DNA of 9,239 nt from Nitrososphaerota archaeon (GCA_028867235.1 JAGWGS010000041.1:1-9239); one strand, 5' to 3'. Positions 1 through 6,286 are shown, counted from the first letter of the stretch. Notes: a model not told the origin generated them from the letters alone. Made by a program: numbers and translations.

Positions 1-128
1 GATATTAATTCAACTCTCAATATGATATAATTCGATTTCATGATAGAAAAAGTTTCTTTGATTGAGTGATTCTATTACTGGGAATTACTCTTGGTTTTGT
101 ACCCGATGTCTGGATTTGTAAATATCCG

Positions 129-136
129 TAAATATT
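129..136 (+). promoter_or_regulatory. TATA-like box for the 157 start
   Basis: The sequence taaatatt is centred about 25 nt upstream of the ATG at 157, the spacing expected for a leaderless archaeal transcript. It favours that ATG over the upstream TTG (91) and ATG (106). A second similar AT stretch lies at 118-125. This is a positional argument only. Confidence 0.4.
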
Positions 137-156
137 GCGATGCCGTATATTGTACC

Positions 157-461
157 ATGGTTAGCTTGGGCAAGACAGAACTGGCTGGCATCATGGTAAC
201 AAGTGTCATGATTGCCATGATGAGTACTAACTTGGCTTTTGCACAACAACAACCCTGTGGGGAGCAGCCCTATGTGTACAACGTTGGATGTCTACCACTA
301 AACTCTGCACAAATGTATGCAGCTGTCATAGTGGGAGGAATAATTGCGTTGGCTGTGGGATGCGGGGCATCAGGAATAAGATATCACACAATACCATAAC
401 TCCAGGCAAGTTAGGAGCATTTGGAGTAGGATCTCTAGTATTGATTGTTCATAATGCATAA
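157..461 (+). pseudogene. Small secreted/membrane protein, apparently split by a -1 frameshift
   Basis: I do not recognise the family. The uninterrupted frame runs from ATG 157 to TAA 397-399 (80 aa; an in-frame TTG at 91 would add 22 residues). It encodes a signal peptide ending near NLAFA, a short exported stretch with two cysteines (CGEQPYVYNVGC), then a hydrophobic helix (YAAVIVGGIIALAVG). Downstream the -1 frame, open from about 360 to TAA 459-461, continues with a basic loop (RGIRNKISHNTITPGK) and a second hydrophobic helix (LGAFGVGSLVLIV). Joined near 358-362, the two frames make a coherent protein of about 100 residues with a signal peptide and two helices linked by a basic, probably cytoplasmic loop. 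The 397 stop therefore looks like the result of a one-base loss, a sequencing error, or, less likely, recoding; I see no canonical slippery heptamer. If the stop is real, the 80-aa product ends in a short, odd tail. Confidence 0.55.
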
Positions 462-653
462 TATTGCAAACTCATGATTTTGTTCATTGTATGTTTTACC
501 ATGTAACCACTGAATTCTACGGAATCCCTCATAAGGTGCTGGATAAACAGTGAGACCTGATTACAGATCTTTTCCTGTTTAATTTCAAGACCTGAGTTAG
601 ATTTTATGAACTATTAATTTCCGTTTGTGATAAAATAGAAATAATTTCGTACT

Positions 654-893
654 TTAACTCATTGTACGTGTTGTTTTTTCTTTCCTTGTTCTTCTATACC
701 AAACAGCCAATCCAATACTAAAGACTAAAAAAACAATTGTAAAAGGAAACAATAATGCACCAAATATACAGCCTGATGTCTGACCTGCACAAACATTGGA
801 TTCTATAAGAGATTGATAACCCTCAAAACTTGCCCAAAGAAATGTCATTGGAGTAAATATAAAGAAAATAATCTTTTCAATGAGTTTTGTCAT
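654..893 (-). CDS. Small two-helix membrane protein with external Cys pair
   Basis: This 79-residue protein is not recognised. Hydrophobic helices span about residues 8-24 and 44-66. Lysines at 3 and 7 and a basic tail (RRTRKEK from residue 67) predict both ends in the cytoplasm, so the loop between them faces outside. That loop carries C35 and C42, well placed for a disulfide. The ATG at 893 is the first start. The gene converges on the miniprotein ending at 461 and diverges from the pentapeptide gene at 1127. The 192-nt gap beyond its stop is AT-rich, with T-rich tracts on the minus strand suitable for termination. The membrane topology and clean hydrophobic pattern make it a likely real gene; its function is unknown. 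Confidence 0.6.
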   Translation of the reverse strand: MTKLIEKIIFFIFTPMTFLWASFEGYQSLIESNVCAGQTSGCIFGALLFPFTIVFLVFSIGLAVWYRRTRKEKTTRTMS

Positions 894-1068
894 AATTATC
901 TTTGATTGTTTCTTACTGGTGTTTTGAATTAAGGTTTTATCCCTTTATTACTACCATCAACTTGATTCCAATCATTTCGCTAGGAGTCTTACCATCTAAT
1001 GTCATGTGAGAGCAAATGATCAATTATGGGGGGATAATTTGTTTTCCATGGTTTGCAATTCACTGCTA

Positions 1069-1087
1069 GTACATTTCATGAATGTAC
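1069..1087. promoter_or_regulatory. 19-bp palindrome, candidate operator
   Basis: GTACATT, five bases (TCATG), then AATGTAC form a perfect 7-bp inverted repeat. It ends about 9 bp upstream of the TATA-like TTAAAT (1096-1101) serving the pentapeptide gene at 1127. That is where archaeal activators or BRE-proximal regulators often bind. It could instead be a hairpin in a longer transcript. No second copy was noticed in the window. Confidence 0.4.
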
Positions 1088-1095
1088 CAATGATG

Positions 1096-1101
1096 TTAAA
1101 T
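1096..1101 (+). promoter_or_regulatory. TATA-like box for the pentapeptide gene
   Basis: TTAAAT is centred about 28 nt upstream of ATG 1127, consistent with a leaderless mRNA. A second AT-rich candidate, gatataaa (1107-1114), is too close for leaderless initiation at 1127. Confidence 0.35.
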
Positions 1102-1126
1102 GAATTGATATAAACTCAATTATGAA

Positions 1127-1831
1127 ATGATGAAAAATTATCTGATTGTAGGCATACTTACAATAACAATAATCACATTCTCGTTCCATACGTCTTTTGC
1201 AACATCCTCTCCTCCAATGAGTATCCAGATGTCCAAAAAATGTTATGGCAAACCTTCTGCACATAGTGACTGGTCACATTGTGATTTGCATGGCATCGAT
1301 CTTTCCTTTAGTAATTTAACTGGAATAAATCTATCAGGTGCAAATCTACAAGATGCACGATTATACGATACTAATCTTAATTCTGCTAATCTACAAGGTG
1401 CAAATTTGCAATCCAGTAACATGAATTTTGTTAATTTATCAAAAGCAAATTTGATTCAAGCAAATCTTCAACACATTGACTTTTACCATGCGAATCTTTC
1501 ACATGCTAATCTTTCTGGAATAAACTTTCAAGGTTCAAGATTTCCAACTGTAAACTTTCAAGGTTCTAATCTAGTTGGTGCTAATTTTGCTGGAACTGAT
1601 ACGGAACTAGGTAATTTTCAAAATACAACGTTAAGGAACGCAAACTTTCATGATGCTGTTATGATGGGAGATGATTTTGCTAATGCCGATTTGACGAATG
1701 CTGATCTTTCTAACGCAAATTTTGGAGGTGGAGGCATAATGGCAGGTGCAAATCTTTTGGGGGCAAAGACAGTAGGGATTGATACTGCGGGTGCAGATCT
1801 CTCTTGCATTAATAATTCCTTTTGTAGATAA
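1127..1831 (+). CDS. Secreted pentapeptide-repeat protein
   Basis: This 234-residue protein starts with a signal peptide (MMKNYLIVGI... to about residue 25, cleavage likely after SFA). Residues 49-226 are mostly A(N/D)LXX pentapeptide repeats (such as GANLQ, SANLQ, KANLI, NADLS), which are known to fold as a right-handed quadrilateral beta-helix. The repeats weaken near 155-180 and at the glycine-rich 199-205. The only cysteines are C39, C52, C227 and C233, two before and two after the repeat tract, so an exported protein could cap each end of the helix with a disulfide. Pentapeptide proteins act in DNA mimicry, scaffolding or unknown roles; export argues against a gyrase-protection role like that of Qnr. 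Two adjacent ATGs (1127, 1130) are possible starts. A T-run at 1910-1916 may terminate the transcript. Confidence 0.9.
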   Translation: MMKNYLIVGILTITIITFSFHTSFATSSPPMSIQMSKKCYGKPSAHSDWSHCDLHGIDLSFSNLTGINLSGANLQDARLYDTNLNSANLQGANLQSSNMNFVNLSKANLIQANLQHIDFYHANLSHANLSGINFQGSRFPTVNFQGSNLVGANFAGTDTELGNFQNTTLRNANFHDAVMMGDDFANADLTNADLSNANFGGGGIMAGANLLGAKTVGIDTAGADLSCINNSFCR

Positions 1832-1940
1832 TAAAGAAAAGACCACTAACCACGGTTCTTTGACAGGGAGAAAAACCGACGTAGACTTTACAGAACTTCT
1901 CATGATCATCTTTTTATCTTGTGGATACGTATTATAGCCC

Positions 1941-2037
1941 GGATAGCAATCAATGGGAGATACATTGACGCGCCTATGCCGGATCAGTGGAAATGGTAGT
2001 CTGAGGATTACTTGGTACTCCCGTTCTGTTGCTATCT
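1941..2037 (+). ncRNA. Candidate structured RNA in a convergent gap
   Basis: This segment is about 47% GC by hand count, in an AT-rich setting, and shows nested complementarity. Helix 1 is GATAGCAA (1942-1949) with TTGCTATC (2029-2036). After a 5/6-nt internal loop, helix 2 is GGGAG-(A)-TAC (1955-1963) with GTACTCCC (2015-2022). Helix 3 is GTAGTC (1996-2001), loop TGAG, GATTAC (2006-2011). A weaker helix, 1964-1967 with 1985-1988, would complete a three-way junction. Two pairs are G-T wobbles that would be A-C mismatches on the other strand, favouring plus-strand transcription, either as a 3' UTR element of the pentapeptide mRNA or as a separate RNA. The outer stem resembles an acceptor stem, but no T-arm consensus is present, so it is not a tRNA. 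It does not show an ACA box where an archaeal H/ACA guide would need one. Confidence 0.3.
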
Positions 2038-2041
2038 GTTG

Positions 2042-2395
2042 TCATTCCATTCTTTTGTAAATTGCCTTGAAATCTTCTGCAATAAGATATGCAGTGTTTT
2101 CCATATGGGTCATCTCAGTCATATTTGATTTTCCTCTTGCAATCTGTCGTATCAGAGTCATGCATTTGTGAATCTGGTTGTGCTCAAGAGGATCCTGGCC
2201 TGACATGGCATCAAAACAGTCTACAAAATCAAGACAGAAATTCAAGATGATGGTCTCCCAATTTTCTGTATTTACCGGATATCCTATGCCTTGTGCAAAT
2301 AATCTAAATTCATTACTTCTGTCGATTAACAGCATCTTTAGTGCCTGGTGAGCTTTTCGCAAGTCATACCTGTCAAGTGCACTAGAGCCCTGCAT
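2042..2395 (-). CDS. Hypothetical helical cytoplasmic protein
   Basis: This 117-residue protein was not recognised. It has no signal peptide or membrane helix, and reads as an all-alpha soluble protein with amphipathic stretches at about 11-36, 47-62, 70-88 and 96-114. Cysteines at 54, 60 and 78 show no zinc-binding spacing. The ATG at 2395 is supported by a TATA-like TTAAAATA about 26 nt upstream. It converges on the pentapeptide gene and diverges from the cyclase-kinase operon, from which it is separated by a 245-nt AT-rich promoter region. Size and helicity would fit a small partner or adaptor protein, but that is a guess. Confidence 0.65.
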   Translation of the reverse strand: MQGSSALDRYDLRKAHQALKMLLIDRSNEFRLFAQGIGYPVNTENWETIILNFCLDFVDCFDAMSGQDPLEHNQIHKCMTLIRQIARGKSNMTEMTHMENTAYLIAEDFKAIYKRME

Positions 2396-2417
2396 GGGTA
2401 TAGATACGTGAAAATTG

Positions 2418-2425
2418 TATTTTAA
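2418..2425 (-). promoter_or_regulatory. TATA-like box for the 2395 gene
   Basis: On the minus strand this reads TTAAAATA, centred about 26 nt upstream of the ATG at 2395, which matches a leaderless transcript. Confidence 0.45.
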
Positions 2426-2552
2426 GATGGATCTTTGATTGTTGTATTATGTGAATGATTGGTAAATATCGTCTTTTGTCCTTGACATATGGACAGTCAA
2501 TCATGGTAAAAAATATAATTAATTGGACATATATCTCTGAAATTAATAATTA

Positions 2553-2564
2553 GTTTATATAAAC
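2553..2564 (+). promoter_or_regulatory. Palindromic TATA element upstream of the cyclase operon
   Basis: GTTTATATAAAC is a perfect 12-bp palindrome with a consensus-like TATA core (TTTATATAAA). Used as a TATA box on the plus strand it would start transcription near 2585-2590 and leave a leader of about 50-55 nt before ATG 2641, unlike the leaderless arrangement inferred elsewhere. Being symmetrical, it could also be a regulator site. The only ATG just downstream (2566) gives an 8-codon frame, so it is not the gene start. Confidence 0.35.
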
Positions 2565-2640
2565 AATGAATTTATTTGATAAAAAAAATTGAAATGATCA
2601 AAATCTCTATTAGAAGTAATTACTATCGTTATACCATAAA

Positions 2641-3756
2641 ATGAATACTAATGAACCGGATAATTTGCCTCTACGGGATATTCCTTATGAAGAAGTACAA
2701 TTCTTATCATCTGGGAGCTATTGCGTCTCTTTTGTGGATATGGTACGCTCTACTCAAGAAATATCGCAAATAAATGATGCTACAAAAATAAGAAAATATT
2801 ATTCAATATTTCTAAATTCACTTGCAGTTATAGCACGAAATTTTGGTGCAAAGATAGTTAAAAACGTAGGAGATTCATTAATAATTTATTTTCCAAACTC
2901 TTTGGACTCTACAAACAAAGAAATTTGGAGTGATATCCTTGAATGCCTTTTGGCTTTGATGGATGCAAGATCTATCATAAACACTAATCTGTATCAGGAG
3001 GGTCTATCGTCTGTCAATTATAGAATTAGTGCAGATTATGGCAAGGTGGAAGTGGCACGGTCAATGAGCTCCAAAGAAGACGATCTCTTTGGGGCAACAA
3101 TGAACATGTGTTCCAAAATAAACTCATTTGTGCCTTCAAATAATATTGCACTTGGGGGAGATATGTATCAAGTTATTAGATACCTTCATCTTGACAAGGG
3201 AAATTATTCACTGACTGAATTGGGTGAATATTCCACAGGCCATAAATTTGCATATCCTGTTTATATTCTAAAAGCAAAACAGTCTCGTCCTGAGAGTCCA
3301 TTTAGGAGAACATCTAAACTCTTGATACACAATAACTTGAAAAATTCTATTCGATCACAAAAAAATAAAAAATCTGACATCAATATAATGTTGGTTGATG
3401 ATGAATCTGCGACACTTTCAACTTTTCAGACAATACTTGTTGATGAAAATTATCATGTAGATGCATTCCGAAATGGGGAAGATGCAATTCGTAATTTTGT
3501 AACTGTTCCATCATCACATTATGATCTGATTGTGTCTGATGTAAGAATGTCTCCAATTAACGGCCTTGAATTGTATAATAAATTGCGAGAATTATCGCCA
3601 TCAGTAAAAATGATCTTTGTCTCTGCTCTTGATGGATTGAAAGAAATTGTTAGCATAATGCCAGAAATAAAACAAAGCCAGATACTGCAAAAACCTGTAA
3701 GCAAGGAACGTTTTGTTGAGGCGGTAAAAATGAACCTGGGCTATCATGCTACATGA
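2641..3756 (+). CDS. Class III adenylate/guanylate cyclase with C-terminal receiver domain
   Basis: This 371-residue cytoplasmic protein has two domains. Residues ~25-212 are a class III nucleotidyl cyclase catalytic domain. D33 (FVDMVRST) and D78 (KNVGDS) match the two metal-binding aspartates. K74 and D148 (DDLFG) occupy the base-selecting positions in the Lys/Asp combination typical of adenylate cyclases, and N155 matches the conserved Asn. The transition-state Arg four residues later is Lys (K159, NMCSK). Residues ~246-368 are a CheY-like receiver with acidic D253/D254, phosphoacceptor D300 (VSDVRM), S328 and K351 (QKP). The expected reaction is ATP to cAMP plus pyrophosphate, probably as a homodimer, under control of receiver phosphorylation. 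Receiver domains usually precede their outputs; here the order is reversed. The stop overlaps the kinase start by 11 nt, so the two are co-transcribed and probably partners. The Lys substitution leaves activity open, and the second messenger is unproven. Confidence 0.9.
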   Translation: MNTNEPDNLPLRDIPYEEVQFLSSGSYCVSFVDMVRSTQEISQINDATKIRKYYSIFLNSLAVIARNFGAKIVKNVGDSLIIYFPNSLDSTNKEIWSDILECLLALMDARSIINTNLYQEGLSSVNYRISADYGKVEVARSMSSKEDDLFGATMNMCSKINSFVPSNNIALGGDMYQVIRYLHLDKGNYSLTELGEYSTGHKFAYPVYILKAKQSRPESPFRRTSKLLIHNNLKNSIRSQKNKKSDINIMLVDDESATLSTFQTILVDENYHVDAFRNGEDAIRNFVTVPSSHYDLIVSDVRMSPINGLELYNKLRELSPSVKMIFVSALDGLKEIVSIMPEIKQSQILQKPVSKERFVEAVKMNLGYHAT

Positions 3757-5422
3757 TTACAAACTGAGGTCCAATCAAACAGACATGACACCGCACATAC
3801 AAGAGATTGAGGATCCGAAAAAGGTATTACAAATTGGAGTTAACCTAATAGAATCTGCAAAAAATGAAGTGCTTGTAATGCTTTCAACCGCAATGGCATT
3901 TCACCGTCAGGAAAAAATGGGTTTGATAGACTTGTTGCAAAAAATATCTCACGAAAAGAAAATTTCTATAAGAATTCTCACACCAAAAGACGACTCTATA
4001 AAGAAATTGGTAGACAAAATTAACAGCGATGAAAGCAGATTTCATATACGCTTCATTGTACCAGATCTTCAAAGTAAGATTTCTATCTTGATTGTTGACA
4101 GGGCTTATTCTCTAATAGTAGAGCTAAAAGATGATTCAAAAGCTGCATCGTATGATGCAATAGGGACGTCAACTTACACTGACAGTAAGGCAACTGTATT
4201 ATCATATATTTCAATATTTGAGAGTCTCTGGAATGTGTTAGAATTACATGAAAACATCAAGGAATCAAACAAAAAACTTGTCAAATCAAACCTTCAATTG
4301 TCAATGGCTGAAAAAAAATATCGAAATCTGTATGATCATTCTCCCAGCATGTTACGCAGCATCACATCTGATGGAATATTGATTGACTGTAACCATATTT
4401 ACGCAAAATCATTAGGATACATAAAAGAAGAAGCAATTGGGATGTCAATTTATGATCATACTGCAGAAGATAGTATATCTGATTTACAAAACCACATGGA
4501 GAAGTGGAAAAAGACACAACATGTATCTCAAATGGAATTATGGATGAAGAAAAAAGATGGGATTATCTTTCCTGCCTTGATTATAGGTACAACACTTTAT
4601 GATGAGAATGGGAAACTGATTGGAAGAACTGCGGCAATAACAAATTTGACTGATATACACAAAGCAAGGTTGCAACTCCAAGAACGAGAAATACTCATGA
4701 AGAAACAGTTTGAAGAACTACAAATATTAAACAAAAAACTAGAGACGCAAGATAGGGTACAAAAAGAATTCATTAACATCGCGGCACATGAACTGCGCAC
4801 TCCTATACAGCCAATAATTGGTCTTGCTGAGGCACTTAGAGATAAGGAAGGTGAAATATCCTCGCAGGTGATTTTGATAGATACAATAATAGAGAGTGGA
4901 AAAAGGCTCAAAAGATTAGCAGAAAATATACTTGATGTCACTAAAATAGAAAGTGATACACTACAAATCCAGAAAGAATCCATAAACCTAAAAGAATTAT
5001 TGTATGATATGTTCCAGGATTTTTATTATAGATTGCAATCAAACTACAAAGAAAAGGAGATCAAGCTAAAACTTGATGTAAACACCGATGTTTTAGTGAT
5101 GGCAGACAGGGCAAGGCTAACCCAGGTCTTGATGAACTTGTTCAATAATGCAATCACGTTTACTGATTATGGGATGATTACAATTTCAGTTGAAAAAAAT
5201 AATGATCATGTTTCTATAAGAGTACGGGATAGCGGTATTGGAATAGATGATTCCGTTCTACCTCAACTTTTTACCAAGTTTGTAACCTATTCTAAGACCG
5301 GAACAGGACTTGGACTATTCATATCAAAGAGTATCATAGAAGCCCATGGTGGAAACATGTGGGCTGAAAATAACAAAGATGGTAAAGGATCTACATTTGG
5401 ATTTTTCATTCCTGTAAAATGA
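3746..5422 (+). CDS. PAS sensor histidine kinase with PLD/TrmB-like N-terminal domain
   Basis: This 558-residue kinase has no membrane helix, so it should sense a cytoplasmic signal. Residues ~17-170 resemble the phospholipase-D/TrmB-type alpha/beta sensor domain seen in archaeal kinases (KNEVLVMLSTA, ISILIVDRAYSLIVELKDDS), without HKD catalytic motifs. A linker leads to a PAS domain (~188-305), then a coiled coil (~305-340). The HisKA H-box has H348 (AAHELRTP). The ATPase domain shows the N-box (MNLFNNA, 463-469), G1 (DSGIGID, 495-501), F-box (LFTKF) and G2 (GTGLGL, 519-524). All elements for autophosphorylation are present. There is no fused receiver; the likely acceptor is the receiver on the overlapping upstream cyclase. 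The ATG at 3746 overlaps the cyclase stop. ATG 3785 (545 aa) is an alternative, with TGAGGT at 3765-3770 as a weak, rather distant ribosome site. It converges on the GIY-YIG gene with a 57-nt gap. Confidence 0.93.
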   Translation: MLHDYKLRSNQTDMTPHIQEIEDPKKVLQIGVNLIESAKNEVLVMLSTAMAFHRQEKMGLIDLLQKISHEKKISIRILTPKDDSIKKLVDKINSDESRFHIRFIVPDLQSKISILIVDRAYSLIVELKDDSKAASYDAIGTSTYTDSKATVLSYISIFESLWNVLELHENIKESNKKLVKSNLQLSMAEKKYRNLYDHSPSMLRSITSDGILIDCNHIYAKSLGYIKEEAIGMSIYDHTAEDSISDLQNHMEKWKKTQHVSQMELWMKKKDGIIFPALIIGTTLYDENGKLIGRTAAITNLTDIHKARLQLQEREILMKKQFEELQILNKKLETQDRVQKEFINIAAHELRTPIQPIIGLAEALRDKEGEISSQVILIDTIIESGKRLKRLAENILDVTKIESDTLQIQKESINLKELLYDMFQDFYYRLQSNYKEKEIKLKLDVNTDVLVMADRARLTQVLMNLFNNAITFTDYGMITISVEKNNDHVSIRVRDSGIGIDDSVLPQLFTKFVTYSKTGTGLGLFISKSIIEAHGGNMWAENNKDGKGSTFGFFIPVK

Positions 5423-5479
5423 TTGGTAATATTCTGAGATTTGATTATGTGATTGAATGTGTATAATACAATTGGATGA

Positions 5480-5854
5480 CTAGCTAGATTTGTTGCATTT
5501 TGGTAGCCTTCCATGCTCATACTGGAATTCCGTGAGCTGTTTTTCCTCCTCTGCTTCTGGAAATAGTGTTTCATGGTAACAAAATGAGACTGTTCTCCTA
5601 ATGCAAGAATCATTTGTATTCAAGTGTTCTTCTAGTATTTTTTTTATATTGTTTGCGGCACCAATGTATGTAGTTTCATGCTCAGAACCTAGGAAATAGA
5701 CTCCTGCCTTTTCTGGTGCTTTTGATATGCTGTCTTTGTTAAATGGAGCCCAATCAGAGTATGACATGATGTCCTTTTGGGATTGTGATAATTTAACAGT
5801 CATGGTCAACGGTTTGTAACCATTAGTTTGTGGAAAAGATATCTGCTGTACCAT
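5480..5854 (-). CDS. GIY-YIG-fold protein, catalytic Arg apparently lost
   Basis: This 124-residue protein carries the GIY-YIG signature as GVY (51-53) and YIG (63-65), followed by the expected helix and a C-terminal stretch with E109 and PKCN (N121) that line up with the family's Glu and Asn. The family cleaves DNA in homing endonucleases, UvrC and repair or restriction enzymes. The Arg normally eight residues after the YIG glycine, needed for catalysis, is Ile73 here (NNIKKILEEHL), so the protein may bind without cutting or use another residue. The first 45 residues are not part of the fold. The ATG at 5854 is the longest start; ATG 5803 or 5767 would keep the whole domain. Only about 40 bp separate it from the divergent zinc-ribbon gene, so the promoters probably overlap. 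Confidence 0.75.
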   Translation of the reverse strand: MVQQISFPQTNGYKPLTMTVKLSQSQKDIMSYSDWAPFNKDSISKAPEKAGVYFLGSEHETTYIGAANNIKKILEEHLNTNDSCIRRTVSFCYHETLFPEAEEEKQLTEFQYEHGRLPKCNKSS

Positions 5855-5865
5855 GATATGTCAGT

Positions 5866-5871
5866 TTTATT
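5866..5871 (+). promoter_or_regulatory. TATA-like box for the 5896 start
   Basis: TTTTAT(TAG) is centred about 27 nt upstream of ATG 5896 and supports that codon over the in-frame TTG at 5887. Its complement (TAATAAAA) lies too close to 5854 for leaderless initiation of the divergent GIY-YIG gene there, which slightly favours that gene's downstream ATG at 5803. Confidence 0.4.
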
Positions 5872-5895
5872 AGTCACGGAGTGTAATTGTATGGC

Positions 5896-6099
5896 ATGAA
5901 CATTTACGACAAAAAGTCTGTTCACTGTTCTAGATGTGACAGGTTCATAGGGGAGATTGACTGTGATGCCGTTGTGTTTTTGCCACAGTGTGGCAAATGT
6001 GCAAATCCAATGCCTGAAGGTGATGACAAGGTACAGTATATTGTGGGCAAGTTCAACAAAAATCCAAAAAGTCTTGTGTCCATGGATACCTTTGCCTAG
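5896..6099 (+). CDS. Zinc-ribbon miniprotein (67 aa)
   Basis: This small soluble protein has a classic zinc-ribbon ligand pair: C11-x2-C14 (CSRC) and C32-x2-C35 (CGKC), 17 residues apart, plus an extra C23. The remainder is a short acidic segment (PEGDDK) and a basic tail. Such miniproteins may bind nucleic acid or other proteins; none of the named archaeal zinc-ribbon families is recognised. An in-frame TTG at 5887 would add three residues, but the TATA spacing favours ATG 5896. A run of seven T (6102-6108) directly follows the stop and is a plausible archaeal terminator. The next small zinc-ribbon gene begins about 50 nt downstream. Confidence 0.75.
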   Translation: MNIYDKKSVHCSRCDRFIGEIDCDAVVFLPQCGKCANPMPEGDDKVQYIVGKFNKNPKSLVSMDTFA

Positions 6100-6101
6100 C
6101 C

Positions 6102-6117
6102 TTTTTTTGTTGTTATT
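6102..6117 (+). terminator. T-rich terminator after the zinc-ribbon gene
   Basis: Seven consecutive T followed by gttgttatt lie immediately after the TAG at 6097-6099. Oligo-T tracts without a hairpin are the usual archaeal intrinsic terminators. Confidence 0.5.
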
Positions 6118-6147
6118 GTACCATAAAATGCACAATTTATTTCCAAG

Positions 6148-6264
6148 ATGACTTTGTGTATGTATGAGATGCCTATCTACTATTGTCTTGGTTGCAAGAA
6201 AACTATATTCAACAAGACTGGAGATTATGGACCATATTGTCCATCTTGCAAAAAGAAAAGATAG
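6148..6264 (+). CDS. Zinc-ribbon miniprotein (31-38 aa)
   Basis: From ATG 6148 to TAG 6262-6264 a 38-residue protein carries C13-x2-C16 (CLGC) and C31-x2-C34 (CPSC), a 14-residue spacer with GDYGPY, and the basic tail KKKR. The order, spacing and aromatic residues fit a minimal zinc knuckle or ribbon. In-frame ATGs also occur at 6160 and 6169. The AT-rich box at 6133-6142 suits a leaderless start at 6160-6169, while cataaaa at 6122-6128 suits 6148, so the exact start is uncertain. The last ATG gives a 31-residue protein still containing all four cysteines. It is short enough to be missed by gene callers. The role is unknown; small basic zinc ribbons often contact RNA or DNA. Confidence 0.6.
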   Translation: MTLCMYEMPIYYCLGCKKTIFNKTGDYGPYCPSCKKKR

Positions 6265-6286
6265 TCAGGTACATAACCGGCAGATC

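Noticed and set aside
462..653. Possible C/D box RNA (repeated AGACCTGA near 550-595)
   Set aside because: No RTGATGA C box with suitable spacing and no terminal stem were found; the gap shows nothing else supportable.
1631..1909. Minus-strand open frame opposite the pentapeptide gene
   Set aside because: It is the antisense of a repetitive pentapeptide tract and has Cys/Ile-rich composition with no domain; a shadow.
1941..2037. tRNA-like reading of the structured segment (7-8 bp acceptor-like stem)
   Set aside because: No T-arm with a TTCRA-type loop precedes the 3' strand of the stem, and the nested helix pattern does not form a cloverleaf.
2482..2500. TTGAC...GTCAA inverted repeat upstream of the cyclase operon
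   Set aside because: Arms of only 5 bp with a 9-nt spacer are expected by chance in AT-rich sequence.
4597..4983. 128-residue minus-strand open frame inside the kinase gene
   Set aside because: Antisense to the conserved HisKA region, serine/leucine-rich low-complexity product; a shadow.
5806..6135. Minus-strand open frame across the GIY-YIG/zinc-ribbon promoter
   Set aside because: It overlaps both the zinc-ribbon gene and the divergent promoter, and shows no domain.
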